DNA of 64,000 nucleotides from Streptomyces blattellae (GCF_009709555.1 NZ_WJBG01000161.1:1-64000), one strand, 5' to 3'; positions 46,850 to 55,521 are shown, numbered from the stretch's first letter. Notes: a model not told the origin generated them from the sequence alone. Made by a program: numbers and translations.

Positions 46850-46857
46850 CTGTGACC

Positions 46858-48201
46858 TCAGATGTTCCGGAAGCGGTTGATGGCGTCGACGTGCTGAGCC
46901 CGCTTCTCGTGGTCCCGCACGCCCAGGCCTTCCTCGGGCGCCATGCACAGCACGCCGACCTTGCCCTGGTGGAGGTTGCGGTGCACGTCGTAGGCGGCCT
47001 GGCCGGTCTCCTCCAGGGAGTAGACCTTGGAGAGCGTGGGGTGGATCCTGCCCTTCGCGATGAGCCGGTTGGCTTCCCAGGCCTCGCGGTAGTTGGCGAA
47101 GTGCGAGCCGATGATCCGCTTCAGCGACATCCACAGGTAGCGGTTGTCGTACTCGTGGTTGTAGCCGGAGGTCGAGGCGCAGGTGACGATCGTGCCGCCC
47201 TTGCGGGTGACGTACACCGACGCGCCGAACGTCTCCCGGCCCGGGTGCTCGAAGACGATGTCGACGTCCTCGCCGCCGGTGAGTTCACGGATGCGCTTGC
47301 CGAACCGCTTCCACTCGCGCGGGTCCTGGTCGTGCTCGTCCTTCCAGAACTTGTAGTCCTCGGCGGTGCGGTCGATGATCGCCTCGGCGCCCATGGCCCG
47401 GCAGATGTCGGCCTTCTGCGCGCTGGAGACGACACAGATCGGGTTGGCGCCGCCGGCCAGCGCGAACTGTGTGGCGTAGCTGCCGAGCCCGCCGCTCGCG
47501 CCCCAGACCAGGACGTTGTCGCCCTGCTTCATCCCGGCGCCGTTGCGGGAGACCAGCTGCCGGTACGCGGTCGAGTTCACCAGCCCCGGAGCGGCTGCCT
47601 CCTCCCAGCTCAGGTGGTCCGGCTTCGGCATGAGCTGGTTGGACTTGACGAGCGCGATCTCGGCGAGGCCGCCGAAGTTGGTCTCGAAGCCCCAGATGCG
47701 CTGCTCGGGATCGAGCATCGTGTCGTTGTGGCCGTCGCTGGACTCCAGCTCGACCGACAGACAGTGCGCGACGACCTCGTCACCGGGCTGCCAGGCGTTG
47801 ACGCCCGGGCCGGTGCGCAGGACGACGCCCGCGAGGTCGGAGCCGATGATGTGGTAGGGCAGGTTGTGACGCTTGGTCAGCTCGGAGAGCTTGCCGTAGC
47901 GCTCCAGGAAACCGAAGGTCGGCAGCGGCTCGAAGATCGAGGTCCACACCGAGTTGTAGTTGACCGAGGAGGCCATCACGGCCACCAGGGCCTCACCCGG
48001 GCCGAGTTCCGGCACCGGAACGTCGTCCAGGTGGATCGACTTGCGGGGGTCCTTGTCGCGGGTGGCGAGCCCGGCGAACATCTCCGTCTCGTCCTTGTGC
48101 ACGGTGATCGCGCGGTACGACTCGGGGAGCGGGAGAGCGGCGAAGTCGGCCGGAGTCGAGTCCGGCGACTGGATCGTGTCCAGGATTTCCTTGACGGTCA
48201 C
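46858..48201 (-). CDS. ccr: Crotonyl-CoA carboxylase/reductase
   Basis: A 447-residue MDR-superfamily enzyme that reductively carboxylates crotonyl-CoA to ethylmalonyl-CoA with NADPH, the defining step of the ethylmalonyl-CoA pathway. Signature segments: SSVNYNSVWTSIFEPLPTFG, NLPYHIIGSDLAGVVLRTG, IWGFETNFGGLAEIALV and VLVWGASGGLGSYATQFA. GTG start (VTVKEIL) with GGAGG nine bases before it. In Streptomyces it also supplies ethylmalonyl-CoA extender units for polyketides. Confidence 0.96.
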   Translation of the reverse strand: MTVKEILDTIQSPDSTPADFAALPLPESYRAITVHKDETEMFAGLATRDKDPRKSIHLDDVPVPELGPGEALVAVMASSVNYNSVWTSIFEPLPTFGFLERYGKLSELTKRHNLPYHIIGSDLAGVVLRTGPGVNAWQPGDEVVAHCLSVELESSDGHNDTMLDPEQRIWGFETNFGGLAEIALVKSNQLMPKPDHLSWEEAAAPGLVNSTAYRQLVSRNGAGMKQGDNVLVWGASGGLGSYATQFALAGGANPICVVSSAQKADICRAMGAEAIIDRTAEDYKFWKDEHDQDPREWKRFGKRIRELTGGEDVDIVFEHPGRETFGASVYVTRKGGTIVTCASTSGYNHEYDNRYLWMSLKRIIGSHFANYREAWEANRLIAKGRIHPTLSKVYSLEETGQAAYDVHRNLHQGKVGVLCMAPEEGLGVRDHEKRAQHVDAINRFRNI

Positions 48202-48602
48202 GGTGTTGCCTCCGGCGGTACGCGCCCTGAGGGAGGGGCGCTGAGGGTTACTGCTCAGGGTTCTTGGGAAGTGCCGTCGGTTCGGCGGATGGTGCTGTTC
48301 GGCAGCGCTTTGTGGCGCAGGAGGTTGCCTGTGACGCAGGCGTCCGGGCGCGCAGTCCATCGGGGCTGCGGGGACAGCCGGCGTACGAAGGGTCTCGGCA
48401 CGCCGGCCGCCCGGACACCTTCAACGTATGGCACCGCGTGTCACCCCGCAAGGCACTGGGTGCCAGAACTTGCCCTCAGGTGAAAACTTTACGTAACAAA
48501 TGAGCGATGATCGATCAAATGGGAAGGCAGATGCGGTTTAATGCGACCTTTCCTTCGGTCCGGTGGTACGAGGCCGAGGCGCGGAGGGGGCGCTTCGACG
48601 CC
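48202..48602 (-). promoter_or_regulatory. Intergenic control region of ccr with a TTACGTAA palindrome
   Basis: This 401-bp gap holds no convincing gene. An AT-rich island (about 48482-48545) contains the 8-bp palindrome TTACGTAA (48489-48496), ATCGATC and two CATTTG copies on the minus strand, about 290 bp from the ccr start. This may be the ccr promoter/operator, perhaps for the TetR-type regulator encoded next door. Confidence 0.4.
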
Positions 48603-49418
48603 CTACGCCCGCTCCTTCAGAGCCTGCTCGATGGTGCGCATCACCTCGTCCAGCGGGGCGTCCGTGCGGGCGACCGTCACCAGTACCTCGCCCTGCGTGG
48701 ACACCGTCGCCGCGGCCGGCTTCGGGGTCGCGGCACGCCCGGCGCCGATGCCCGTGCCGAACGTCCTCCGCACGATCGCGAAGGCGTGGTCCAGCTGCGC
48801 CTCCACGTCGCCCTGGCCTCCGGCCCGCAGCCAGCGCCGCAGCACGTGATTGTGGGCGGTGACGACGGCGGACGCGGCGACCTCCGCCAGCAGCGGGTCG
48901 TCGTTGGCGTCGTCGTCGTGCGCGTGCTCGTCGAAGTGGCCCAGGAGATAGCGGGTGAAAAGGCGCTCGTAGCGGGCCACCGACGCGATCTCCGCCTCCC
49001 GCAGGGTGGGCACCTCGCGCGTGAGCTTGTAGCGGGCGACCGAGATCTCCGGCCGGGCCGCGTACATCCGCATGACTTCCTTGATGCCGCGGCACACCGT
49101 GTCGAGCGGGTGCTCGTGCGCCGGTGCGGCGTTGAGGACCGCCTCGGCACGGATCAGGGTGTCGTCGTGGTCGGGGAAGATCGCCTCTTCCTTGGAGCGG
49201 AAGTGACGGAAGAACGTACGGCGGGCGACCCCGGCCCGGGCCGCGATCTCGTCGACGGTGGTCGCCTCGTACCCCTTGGCCGCGAACAGTTCCATCGCCG
49301 CTGCCGCCAGTTCCCGGCGCATCTTGAGCCGCTGGGCCGCGGCACGGCTGCCCGCGGCGCTCTCCGGCGCGTCGGGCGGCGTGGCTGGTGTACGTGAGGG
49401 CTTGGCGGGCTGGGACAT
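48603..49418 (-). CDS. TetR/AcrR-family transcriptional regulator
   Basis: A 271-residue regulator: N-terminal helix-turn-helix (MELFAAKGYEATTVDEIAAR, AGVARRTFFRHFRSKEEAIF) and a ligand-binding domain with an MftR/TetR-type C-terminus. It lies between the 3-hydroxyacyl-CoA dehydrogenase gene and ccr on the same strand, so control of this pathway is likely. I use ATG 49418 (MSQPAKPS); 49436 is possible. The frame stays open with repeat-rich sequence to an ATG at 49760 overlapping the previous stop, which would add 114 residues. Confidence 0.85.
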   Translation of the reverse strand: MSQPAKPSRTPATPPDAPESAAGSRAAAQRLKMRRELAAAAMELFAAKGYEATTVDEIAARAGVARRTFFRHFRSKEEAIFPDHDDTLIRAEAVLNAAPAHEHPLDTVCRGIKEVMRMYAARPEISVARYKLTREVPTLREAEIASVARYERLFTRYLLGHFDEHAHDDDANDDPLLAEVAASAVVTAHNHVLRRWLRAGGQGDVEAQLDHAFAIVRRTFGTGIGAGRAATPKPAAATVSTQGEVLVTVARTDAPLDEVMRTIEQALKERA

Positions 49419-49488
49419 GACCCGAACGTACTGCATGTGCGCAGCTTGATGCGCATGTCCCCGGCTTCTGCCGCCCGCCGGGCCCTGG

Positions 49489-49670
49489 TTGCTGCCGCCT
49501 GACGGGCCCTGGTTGCTCGCGCCCGCTGGCCCCTGGTTGCTCGCGCCCGCTGGCCCCTGGCTGCTCGCGCCGGCCCGGCCCTGGTTCGCCCCGTCGGCCC
49601 TTTCCCCGTTTCCCGCGTCGGCCCGTCCCCCGTTTCCCGCGTCGGCCCGTCCCTCGTTTCCCCCGCCCTG
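49489..49670. repeat. Tandem repeats upstream of the TetR gene
   Basis: Two adjacent minisatellites: about four 24-nt units (encoding NQGPAGAS on the minus strand) and about three 21-24-nt units (encoding GNGGRADA). They keep the TetR frame open, so they are either an N-terminal low-complexity extension of that regulator or intergenic repeats. Confidence 0.75.
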
Positions 49671-49746
49671 GACGGGCGGGGGAAACGCAGCCGGATCGAG
49701 CAGGCCGCCCCAGTCCTCGGCGTCCCGGAACCGGTCGCCGGGGCGA

Positions 49747-51552
49747 TCAGCGCCGGGCATATTCGCGGAAGCCGCGGCCCGTCTTGCGGCCGAGGCAGCC
49801 CGCGGCCACCAGGTGCTCCAGGAGCGGCGCCGGCGCAAGGCCCGGGTCGCGGAACTCGCGGTGCAGGACCTTCTCGATGGCCAGCGACACATCCAGGCCG
49901 ACGACGTCCAGGAGTTCGAAGGGGCCCATGGGGTAGCCGCCGCCCAGCTTCATCGCCGCGTCGATGTCGTCAAGAGACGCATAGTGTTCCTGCACCATCT
50001 TGACCGCGTTGTTGAGGTACGGGAAAAGCAGCGCGTTGACGATGAAGCCGGCTCGGTCACCGCAGTCCACCGCATGCTTCTTGATCTTGACGCAGACCTC
50101 GTGAACCGTTGAGTGGACGTCTTCGGCCGTCAGGACCGTACGGACCACCTCGACCAGCTTCATCGCCGGTGCCGGGTTGAAGAAGTGCATGCCGATCACG
50201 TCCTGCGGACGTGAGGTCGCGCGGGCGCAGGCGACGACCGGCAGCGAGGAGGTCGTCGTCGCGAGGACGGCGCCCGGCTTGCAGACCTTGTCCAGCGTCG
50301 CGAACAGCTGCTGCTTGACCGCCAGATCCTCGGCGACCGCCTCGACGGCCAGGTCGACGTCGGCGAAGGAGTCGTAGGAGTCGGCCGGGGTGATCCGCTC
50401 CAGCGTCTGCGCGGCGGCCTCCGCGGTCATCCGGCCCTTGTCGACAGAGCGGGAAAGCGACTTGCCGATACGGGCCTTGGCGGCCTGCGCCTTCTCCTCG
50501 CTGCGGGCGGCGAGGACGACCTCGTACCCGGCCTTGGCGAAGACCTCGGCGATCCCGGACGCCATGGTGCCGGAACCCGCGACACCGACGCGGCGGACCG
50601 GTCGGCCGGGGACGTCCAGGCCGCCGGGCAGCGGGGTGAGCGCGTCGCGCACGACGGTCGCGCTGCCCGGAGCCTCGTAGGTGTAGAAGCCGCGGCCCGA
50701 CTTACGGCCGGTCAGGCCCGCCTCGCTGAGCTGCCTGAGGATCGGGGCGGGGGCGTGCAGCCGGTCGTGGGAGGCCGCGTACATGGCCTCCAGGACCGTG
50801 CGGGCCGTGTCGACGCCGATCAGGTCGAGCAGGGTGAGCGGGCCCATCGGCAGGCCGCAGCCGAGCTTCATCGCGGCGTCGATGTCCTCGCGGGAGGCGT
50901 ACTTGGCCTCGTACATCGCGGCGGCCTGGTTGAGGTAGCCGAACAGCAGCCCGTCCGCGACGAATCCGGGCCGGTCGCCGACCGCGACGGGGTCCTTGCC
51001 GAGGTCCAGGGCGAGGTTCGTGACCGCGTCGACCGCGGTGGGCGCGGTCAGCACGGACGAGACCACCTCGACCAGGCGCATCGCCGGGGCCGGGTTGAAG
51101 AAGTGCAGGCCCAGCACGCGTTCCGGGTGGGCCGAGTCGGCGGCCAGCCGGGTGACCGAGAGGGCGTTGGTGCCGGTCGCCAGGATCGTCCCGGGCCGGA
51201 CGATCGCGTCGAGCTCACGGAAGATCTGCTGTTTGATCTCGTACGACTCCGGAGCCACCTCGATCACCAGCTCCGCGTCGGCCGCGGCCCGCAGGTCGGC
51301 GGAGGTGCGGACGCGGGCCAGCAGGTCGGCGCGCTCCTGCTCGGTCAGCCGGCCGCGCTCCACCGCGCGGGCGGTCGAGGACTCCAGGGCGGCGACGGAC
51401 CGGGCGGCGGCGGCCTCGCTGATGTCGATGCCGACGACCTCGCGGCCGGCCTTGGCGAGGACCTCGGCGATGCCGGTGCCCATCGTGCCGAGGCCGACGA
51501 CGGCAATGGTCTTGAGCGGGGACAGAGGGGTGTCGGACAGGGGAGTGGCCAT
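49747..51552 (-). CDS. 3-hydroxyacyl-CoA dehydrogenase with two fused domain sets
   Basis: A 601-residue protein made of two consecutive 3-hydroxyacyl-CoA dehydrogenase units. Each has an NAD-binding start (IAVVGLGTMGTGIAEVLAKAG; VGVAGSGTMASGIAEVFAKAG, both quoted in part), a GLHFFNPAPAMRLVEVV / GMHFFNPAPAMKLVEVV catalytic His block and a C-terminal substrate domain (DAAMKLGCGLPMGPLTLLDL; DAAMKLGGGYPMGPFELLDV). It should make or use 3-hydroxybutyryl-CoA, feeding crotonyl-CoA to Ccr. ATG with GGAG nine bases upstream; first gene of this strand block. Confidence 0.9.
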   Translation of the reverse strand: MATPLSDTPLSPLKTIAVVGLGTMGTGIAEVLAKAGREVVGIDISEAAAARSVAALESSTARAVERGRLTEQERADLLARVRTSADLRAAADAELVIEVAPESYEIKQQIFRELDAIVRPGTILATGTNALSVTRLAADSAHPERVLGLHFFNPAPAMRLVEVVSSVLTAPTAVDAVTNLALDLGKDPVAVGDRPGFVADGLLFGYLNQAAAMYEAKYASREDIDAAMKLGCGLPMGPLTLLDLIGVDTARTVLEAMYAASHDRLHAPAPILRQLSEAGLTGRKSGRGFYTYEAPGSATVVRDALTPLPGGLDVPGRPVRRVGVAGSGTMASGIAEVFAKAGYEVVLAARSEEKAQAAKARIGKSLSRSVDKGRMTAEAAAQTLERITPADSYDSFADVDLAVEAVAEDLAVKQQLFATLDKVCKPGAVLATTTSSLPVVACARATSRPQDVIGMHFFNPAPAMKLVEVVRTVLTAEDVHSTVHEVCVKIKKHAVDCGDRAGFIVNALLFPYLNNAVKMVQEHYASLDDIDAAMKLGGGYPMGPFELLDVVGLDVSLAIEKVLHREFRDPGLAPAPLLEHLVAAGCLGRKTGRGFREYARR

Positions 51553-51938
51553 CGCGGGACTCCAGGAATGAGGGTGACGACTGGGAGCGCGACCGGGTGC
51601 GCCAAGAGGCGCACGCCGGTTGCCGGTTGAGGAGTGCGGGTGTTGCCGGGCTGCCAGGTGCCTGTTCTGGCGCACACGCCCGGTGCCGTCACCGCGGGCG
51701 TGCACACGCCCGGGGAGCGGCGGATCGACCGGCCCTGTCCCGGAACCGGGTCCTGCTGAGGTACGCGATGTACCGAACCGACCAGCACTCACGACGGCTG
51801 CGTCACCAGGCCGTCATCAGCATGTCCGCGAGTGGGTGACTCGCTCGTCTGAGCTTAACCCGCGGGTAACGAGCGCGCCAGCCCCTGAGTTTGTGATGTA
51901 GGTCCCGGCGCGACGGCGGCGCGTCTACGCTCGCCCTC
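51553..51938. other. Divergent intergenic region without a recognisable gene
   Basis: This 386-bp stretch separates the dehydrogenase (-) and HEAT-repeat (+) genes and must hold both promoters. Short frames on either strand look like shadows. A TTTGTGATGTAGG-like segment near 51890 could belong to the HEAT-gene promoter. I see no strong palindrome. Confidence 0.4.
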
Positions 51939-52508
51939 ATGGACGAAGAGTTGCGATCAGTCACGGAGCGCTTACGGCGGGAGTCCGCGGCATCGGCGGC
52001 CTACGAGCATCTCGTGGCGACCGACGACCACGACGAACTGGCCGCTGTGCTCATCGCGCCCGGCCAGCCGCTGTGGGCCAGGGAGCTGGCGGCCTTCCGG
52101 CTGGGGCTGGCCGGTGACCGCCGCGCCTTCGAGGCTCTCGTCCTCCTCCTCAACCACCGCGACCCGCAACGCTGCGCCGCCGCCGCCCACGCCCTCGCCC
52201 GCCTCGGCGACCCCCGCACGGCGCGGGCAGCGGCGGCCCTCGCCACCAACGAACTTCGCGTCGCCTACGCCCTGCACCCGGTACGTCTCCTCACCGAACT
52301 CCGCGCCCCCGAATCCGTACCCGCCCTCATCACCACCCTGGAACGCCGTCTCAGCCCCCACGATCCGTACCGCAAGGTCGCCCTCGCCTGCGTGGCGGGC
52401 CTCGGCGCACTCGGCGACCCGCGCGCCAGACCCGTACTGAAGGAAGCCCTCGCGCACCCAGCCCTCGCGGAGGCGGCGGTCCGGGCGCTGGCGCGGATCC
52501 CCGTCTGA
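51939..52508 (+). CDS. HEAT-repeat protein with a leucine TTA codon
   Basis: A 189-residue all-helical protein with HEAT/PBS-lyase-like repeats (LWARELAAFRLGLAGDRRAF; RCAAAAHALARLGDPRTARA; KVALACVAGLGALGDPRARP). Such repeats form a protein-binding scaffold. Codon 12 is TTA (51972-51974), the rare leucine codon read by the developmentally regulated bldA tRNA in Streptomyces, so translation may be restricted to late growth. Partner and function unknown. Confidence 0.85.
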   Translation: MDEELRSVTERLRRESAASAAYEHLVATDDHDELAAVLIAPGQPLWARELAAFRLGLAGDRRAFEALVLLLNHRDPQRCAAAAHALARLGDPRTARAAAALATNELRVAYALHPVRLLTELRAPESVPALITTLERRLSPHDPYRKVALACVAGLGALGDPRARPVLKEALAHPALAEAAVRALARIPV

Positions 52509-52533
52509 CAACGCCCCGCCCCCGACGGTGCGC

Positions 52534-54105
52534 TCAGCCGCGGAAGCCGAGCATGCCGTGCAGTGTCGTGCCGCGGGATGCGGTCGACGCCGAGGTCAGC
52601 GGCTTGGGATCGGGCAGCGCGGCGCACACCGCGTCGGCCTCACCGCTGCCGCGCGGCACCGTGCCGTCGGTCAGATAGGCCGCCAGGTACTCGTCCAGAC
52701 AGGCGTTGCCGCTCAGCGAGATGCCGTGGTTTCCGCCGCCCTGCTCGACCACGAGGCTGGAGCCGCGCAGCAACCGGTGGACCGTCACGCCGCCTTCGTA
52801 CGGGGTGGCCGCGTCGTCGGTCGCCTGGAACAGCAGCACCGGCGGCAGCTTGTCGTTGCTGACGTCCACGGGTTCCAGCGAGTCCGTCGGCCAGAACGCG
52901 CACGGTGCGTTGTACCAGGCGTTGTTCCAGGTCATGAACGGTGCCTTCTGGTACACAGCCCAGTTGTCCTCGCGCCACTGGTTCCAGTCGCGCGACCAGT
53001 CCGCGTCACGGCACTGCACCGACGCGTAGACGCTGTAGCCGTTGTCGCCCGCGGGGTCGATGGCGGCGAAGTTCTCGTACGCCTCCACCAGCGGGTCGGC
53101 GTCCTCGTCGTTCACGTAGGCCGCGAACGCCTCCGCCAGATCGGGCCAGTAGCCGTTGAAGTAGCCGCCCGGGAGGAAGGTGTCCTCCAACTCGGAGGCG
53201 CCCACCGTCCCGTCGGCCGGCTTCTCGGCCAGTGCCGCCCGCATCGCGTACCACTTGGCTTCGACCTCGGCCGGGTCGGTGCCGAGCTTGTAGGTCGAGT
53301 CGTTTTCGGCGACCCAGGCCATGAAGGCGCGGTGGCGGTCGTCGAAGGCGTAGTCCTGGGCGAGGTTGTCCTCGTACCAGACGCCCGTGGGGTCGACGAC
53401 CGAGTCCAGGACCAGACGCCGTACGCGCTGCGGGAAGAGCTTGCCGTAGACCGCGCCCAGATAGGTGCCGTACGAGTAGCCGAAGTAGTTGATCTGCTTG
53501 GCGCCCAGGGCCCGCCGGATCGCGTCCATGTCCCGCACGGCGCTGACCGTGTTCATGTACGGCAGCACATCCGCGTACTTCCGGCCGCAGGACTTGGCGA
53601 AGGACTCGGCGCGGGCGAGGTTGGCCTTCTCGATCGCCGGTGAGCTGGGCACGGAGTCCGGCCGCACCGGGTTGAAGTAGCCGGGCGAGCAGTCGAGGGC
53701 GGGCTTGCTGGCGCCCACGCCGCGGGGATCGAAGCCTATGACGTCGTACTGGGCGGCGACCTCCTTCGGCAGTGCGGAGGCGACGAATCCGGCGAGCGTC
53801 AGGCCGCTGCCGCCGGGGCCGCCGGGGTTGACCAGCAGCGGGCCCTGGTACTTCTTCGCGGTGTGCGGGACGCGGGACAGGGCGAGGGTGATCTGGCGCC
53901 CGTGCGGGTTCGCGTGGTCGAGCGGCACCTTGAGGGACGCGCACTGGAGCGTCGGATAGTCGGTGGTACCGCACTTCTTCCAGGTGAGCTTCGCGGCGGG
54001 TGCGGTGTCCGCGGTCCGCGGGGCACTCGCGTCGGCGGGGACGGCCGTGACGGTCCCGGCCATGACGACGGCGGCGCCGCACAGCACGGCTGCGCGTTTT
54101 CTCAT
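52534..54105 (-). CDS. Secreted alpha/beta-hydrolase peptidase (tripeptidyl aminopeptidase-like)
   Basis: A 523-residue exported serine hydrolase: signal peptide of about 27 residues (MRKRAAVLCGAAVVMAGTVT, then AVPADA), LLVNPGGPGGSG oxyanion region, nucleophile elbow GYSYGTYLGAVY, acid in LFQATDDAATPYEG and the final His in GGGNHGISLSGN. This fits the Streptomyces Tap/SlpD/SlpE group, which removes N-terminal peptides from secreted proteins. The ATG has GGGAGGA upstream. A nested palindrome lies about 80-135 bp upstream. Confidence 0.9.
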   Translation of the reverse strand: MRKRAAVLCGAAVVMAGTVTAVPADASAPRTADTAPAAKLTWKKCGTTDYPTLQCASLKVPLDHANPHGRQITLALSRVPHTAKKYQGPLLVNPGGPGGSGLTLAGFVASALPKEVAAQYDVIGFDPRGVGASKPALDCSPGYFNPVRPDSVPSSPAIEKANLARAESFAKSCGRKYADVLPYMNTVSAVRDMDAIRRALGAKQINYFGYSYGTYLGAVYGKLFPQRVRRLVLDSVVDPTGVWYEDNLAQDYAFDDRHRAFMAWVAENDSTYKLGTDPAEVEAKWYAMRAALAEKPADGTVGASELEDTFLPGGYFNGYWPDLAEAFAAYVNDEDADPLVEAYENFAAIDPAGDNGYSVYASVQCRDADWSRDWNQWREDNWAVYQKAPFMTWNNAWYNAPCAFWPTDSLEPVDVSNDKLPPVLLFQATDDAATPYEGGVTVHRLLRGSSLVVEQGGGNHGISLSGNACLDEYLAAYLTDGTVPRGSGEADAVCAALPDPKPLTSASTASRGTTLHGMLGFRG

Positions 54106-54184
54106 GGAGTCCTCCCAGGACGGAGGGGTTTGGGGCCGCGAGGGTCACGGTCCACGCCGCATCGTCCCGGAAAGCGCCCCCGGA

Positions 54185-54239
54185 AGAACGCGTTCTGGCA
54201 AGACTTGACCCGATCGGGTCGCGAGATGCGCCAGAACGC
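54185..54239. promoter_or_regulatory. Nested palindromes upstream of the secreted peptidase
   Basis: Three overlapping symmetric elements: AGAACGCGTTCT (54185-54196), the outer inverted repeat GCGTTCTGGC / GCCAGAACGC (54190-54199, 54230-54239), and the central perfect palindrome GACCCGATCGGGTC (54207-54220). The elements are nearly coaxial. They could be an operator pair or a strong hairpin in the peptidase leader. Confidence 0.6.
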
Positions 54240-54622
54240 TCATAAATCAGCGAAAGTTGGGTCGATTAGGACAGTTCCGGCACCACGGGCTCAGGCTCCC
54301 GGATCTGTCGCGGCATGCCGCCTCCCCGTGACGGATGCGCGGGACTCCGGCATTCGTCATGGGGCAGGCCCCGGCGCCGGATTCGGCCGGTGGCAGGGTG
54401 ACGAGACTCCCAAGGCCGGGCTCGGTGTAGATCAGGTTCCCCTCCCGCGGACGGCGGTGGACTTTCACCTGGCGCCAACGCGGCGCGTCGGGGGCGAAGT
54501 AAACGCGTCACCTGGCAGACGCACCCTCCGCCGGAGGTCCGCAAGCGTCTGGTGGGGCGGGCTTTGTTCTGCGTTGTGACCGCTGTCTAGGAGGCCTGTG
54601 GACCACCCGGGGCGGCGGGAGC

Positions 54623-54907
54623 TCACAGGTCGTCAGAGCGGGTGCGGTCGCGCAGGAGCAGCCACGGTTCAACAGCAGGCCCACGCTCCCGGTCCGTACC
54701 TTTGCCGCGGAGGAGTACGGCGTAGGCGGCTATTCCGGCCTTGCTGGGTCCGGGGGCGTCACCTGCGCCCTGCTGGGGCGAGAACGCCCTGGTCATGGCC
54801 TTCCAGGCCCTGTCTGCGTGCGGTGCGGCGGGCAATGTGCCTCCCCAGAACTGAATAGGCCGGCCGGGGTTGTCGGCGGATTCCGCTGTGAGGTTCTCCC
54901 AGCGCAT
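54623..54907 (-). pseudogene. Short protein with the start of an Rv2578c-type radical-SAM gene (probable remnant)
   Basis: A 94-residue frame with a strong GAGGAGG ribosome site five bases before its ATG. It begins MRWENLTAESADNPGRP, close to what I recall as the N-terminus of actinobacterial Rv2578c-family radical-SAM proteins, but the CxxxCxxC motif and the remaining ~250 residues are absent. The tail looks unrelated. A LexA-like box lies 33 bp upstream. It may be a decayed DNA-damage gene. The rest of 54240-54622 has only a weak 73-residue minus-strand frame (54247-54468) I cannot support. Confidence 0.4.
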
Positions 54908-54940
54908 GACGCCTCCTCGGTAGCGCTGACCCCAAGAATA

Positions 54941-54952
54941 GAACAAATGTTC
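54941..54952 (-). promoter_or_regulatory. LexA/SOS-box-like palindrome
   Basis: GAACAAATGTTC fits GAAC-N4-GTTC, the LexA (DinR-type) operator of Gram-positive bacteria, including the purine-x-purine-pyrimidine centre. It lies 33 bp upstream of the minus-strand ATG at 54907. Confidence 0.6.
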
Positions 54953-55077
54953 CCTTGATCGTGCGACCTTCCTTCGCGGCCACGGAGCGATCGCTTCGGG
55001 ACCCCGATTTGGGCGGCCGGGGAGCGGGGTGGTTGGCTTGCCCCCACCCCCGAAAAACCAGGTCCTGGAGGAAGTCA

Positions 55078-55521
55078 ATGGCGCAGGTCGAGGCCACTAC
55101 GGAGCGGGTCGTCGCGGCGGACGCGGAGAAGGTGTTCGACGCCCTCGCCGACTACAGCGGCACCCGCGCGAACGTGCTGCCCGAGCAGTTCAGTGAGTAC
55201 GAGGTGCGCGAGGGCGGCGACGGCGAGGGCACCCTCGTGCACTGGAAGCTCCAGGCCACCAGCAAGCGGGTGCGCGACTGCCTCCTGGAGGTCAGCGAGC
55301 CCACCGACGGCGAGCTCGTCGAGAAGGACCGCAACTCGACGATGGTCACCACCTGGCGGGTCACCCCGGCCGGTGAGGGCAAGTCCCGGGTCGTCGTGCA
55401 CACCACCTGGAAGGGTGCCGGCGGCATCGGCGGCTTCTTCGAGAAGACCTTCGCGCCCAAGGGCCTCGGCCGGATCTACGACGCGATGCTCGCCAAGCTC
55501 GCCACCGAGGTCGAGAAGTGA
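55078..55521 (+). CDS. SRPBCC-family (START-like) protein
   Basis: A 147-residue polyketide-cyclase/START-like fold: ATTERVVAADAEKVFDALAD at the start, SEYEVREGGDGEGT strands, and the long C-terminal helix (GGIGGFFEKTFAPKGLGRIY). Such domains bind hydrophobic ligands. No partner gene suggests a ligand. GGAGGAAG precedes the ATG. Confidence 0.87.
   Translation: MAQVEATTERVVAADAEKVFDALADYSGTRANVLPEQFSEYEVREGGDGEGTLVHWKLQATSKRVRDCLLEVSEPTDGELVEKDRNSTMVTTWRVTPAGEGKSRVVVHTTWKGAGGIGGFFEKTFAPKGLGRIYDAMLAKLATEVEK

Noticed and set aside
49489..50112. Plus-strand frame with PWLLAPAG repeats
   Set aside because: Complement of the minisatellite and of the 3-hydroxyacyl-CoA dehydrogenase end; no ribosome site.
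54247..54468. 73-residue minus-strand frame MKVHRRPREGN...
   Set aside because: GTG start without a good ribosome site and no recognisable family; cannot be told from chance.
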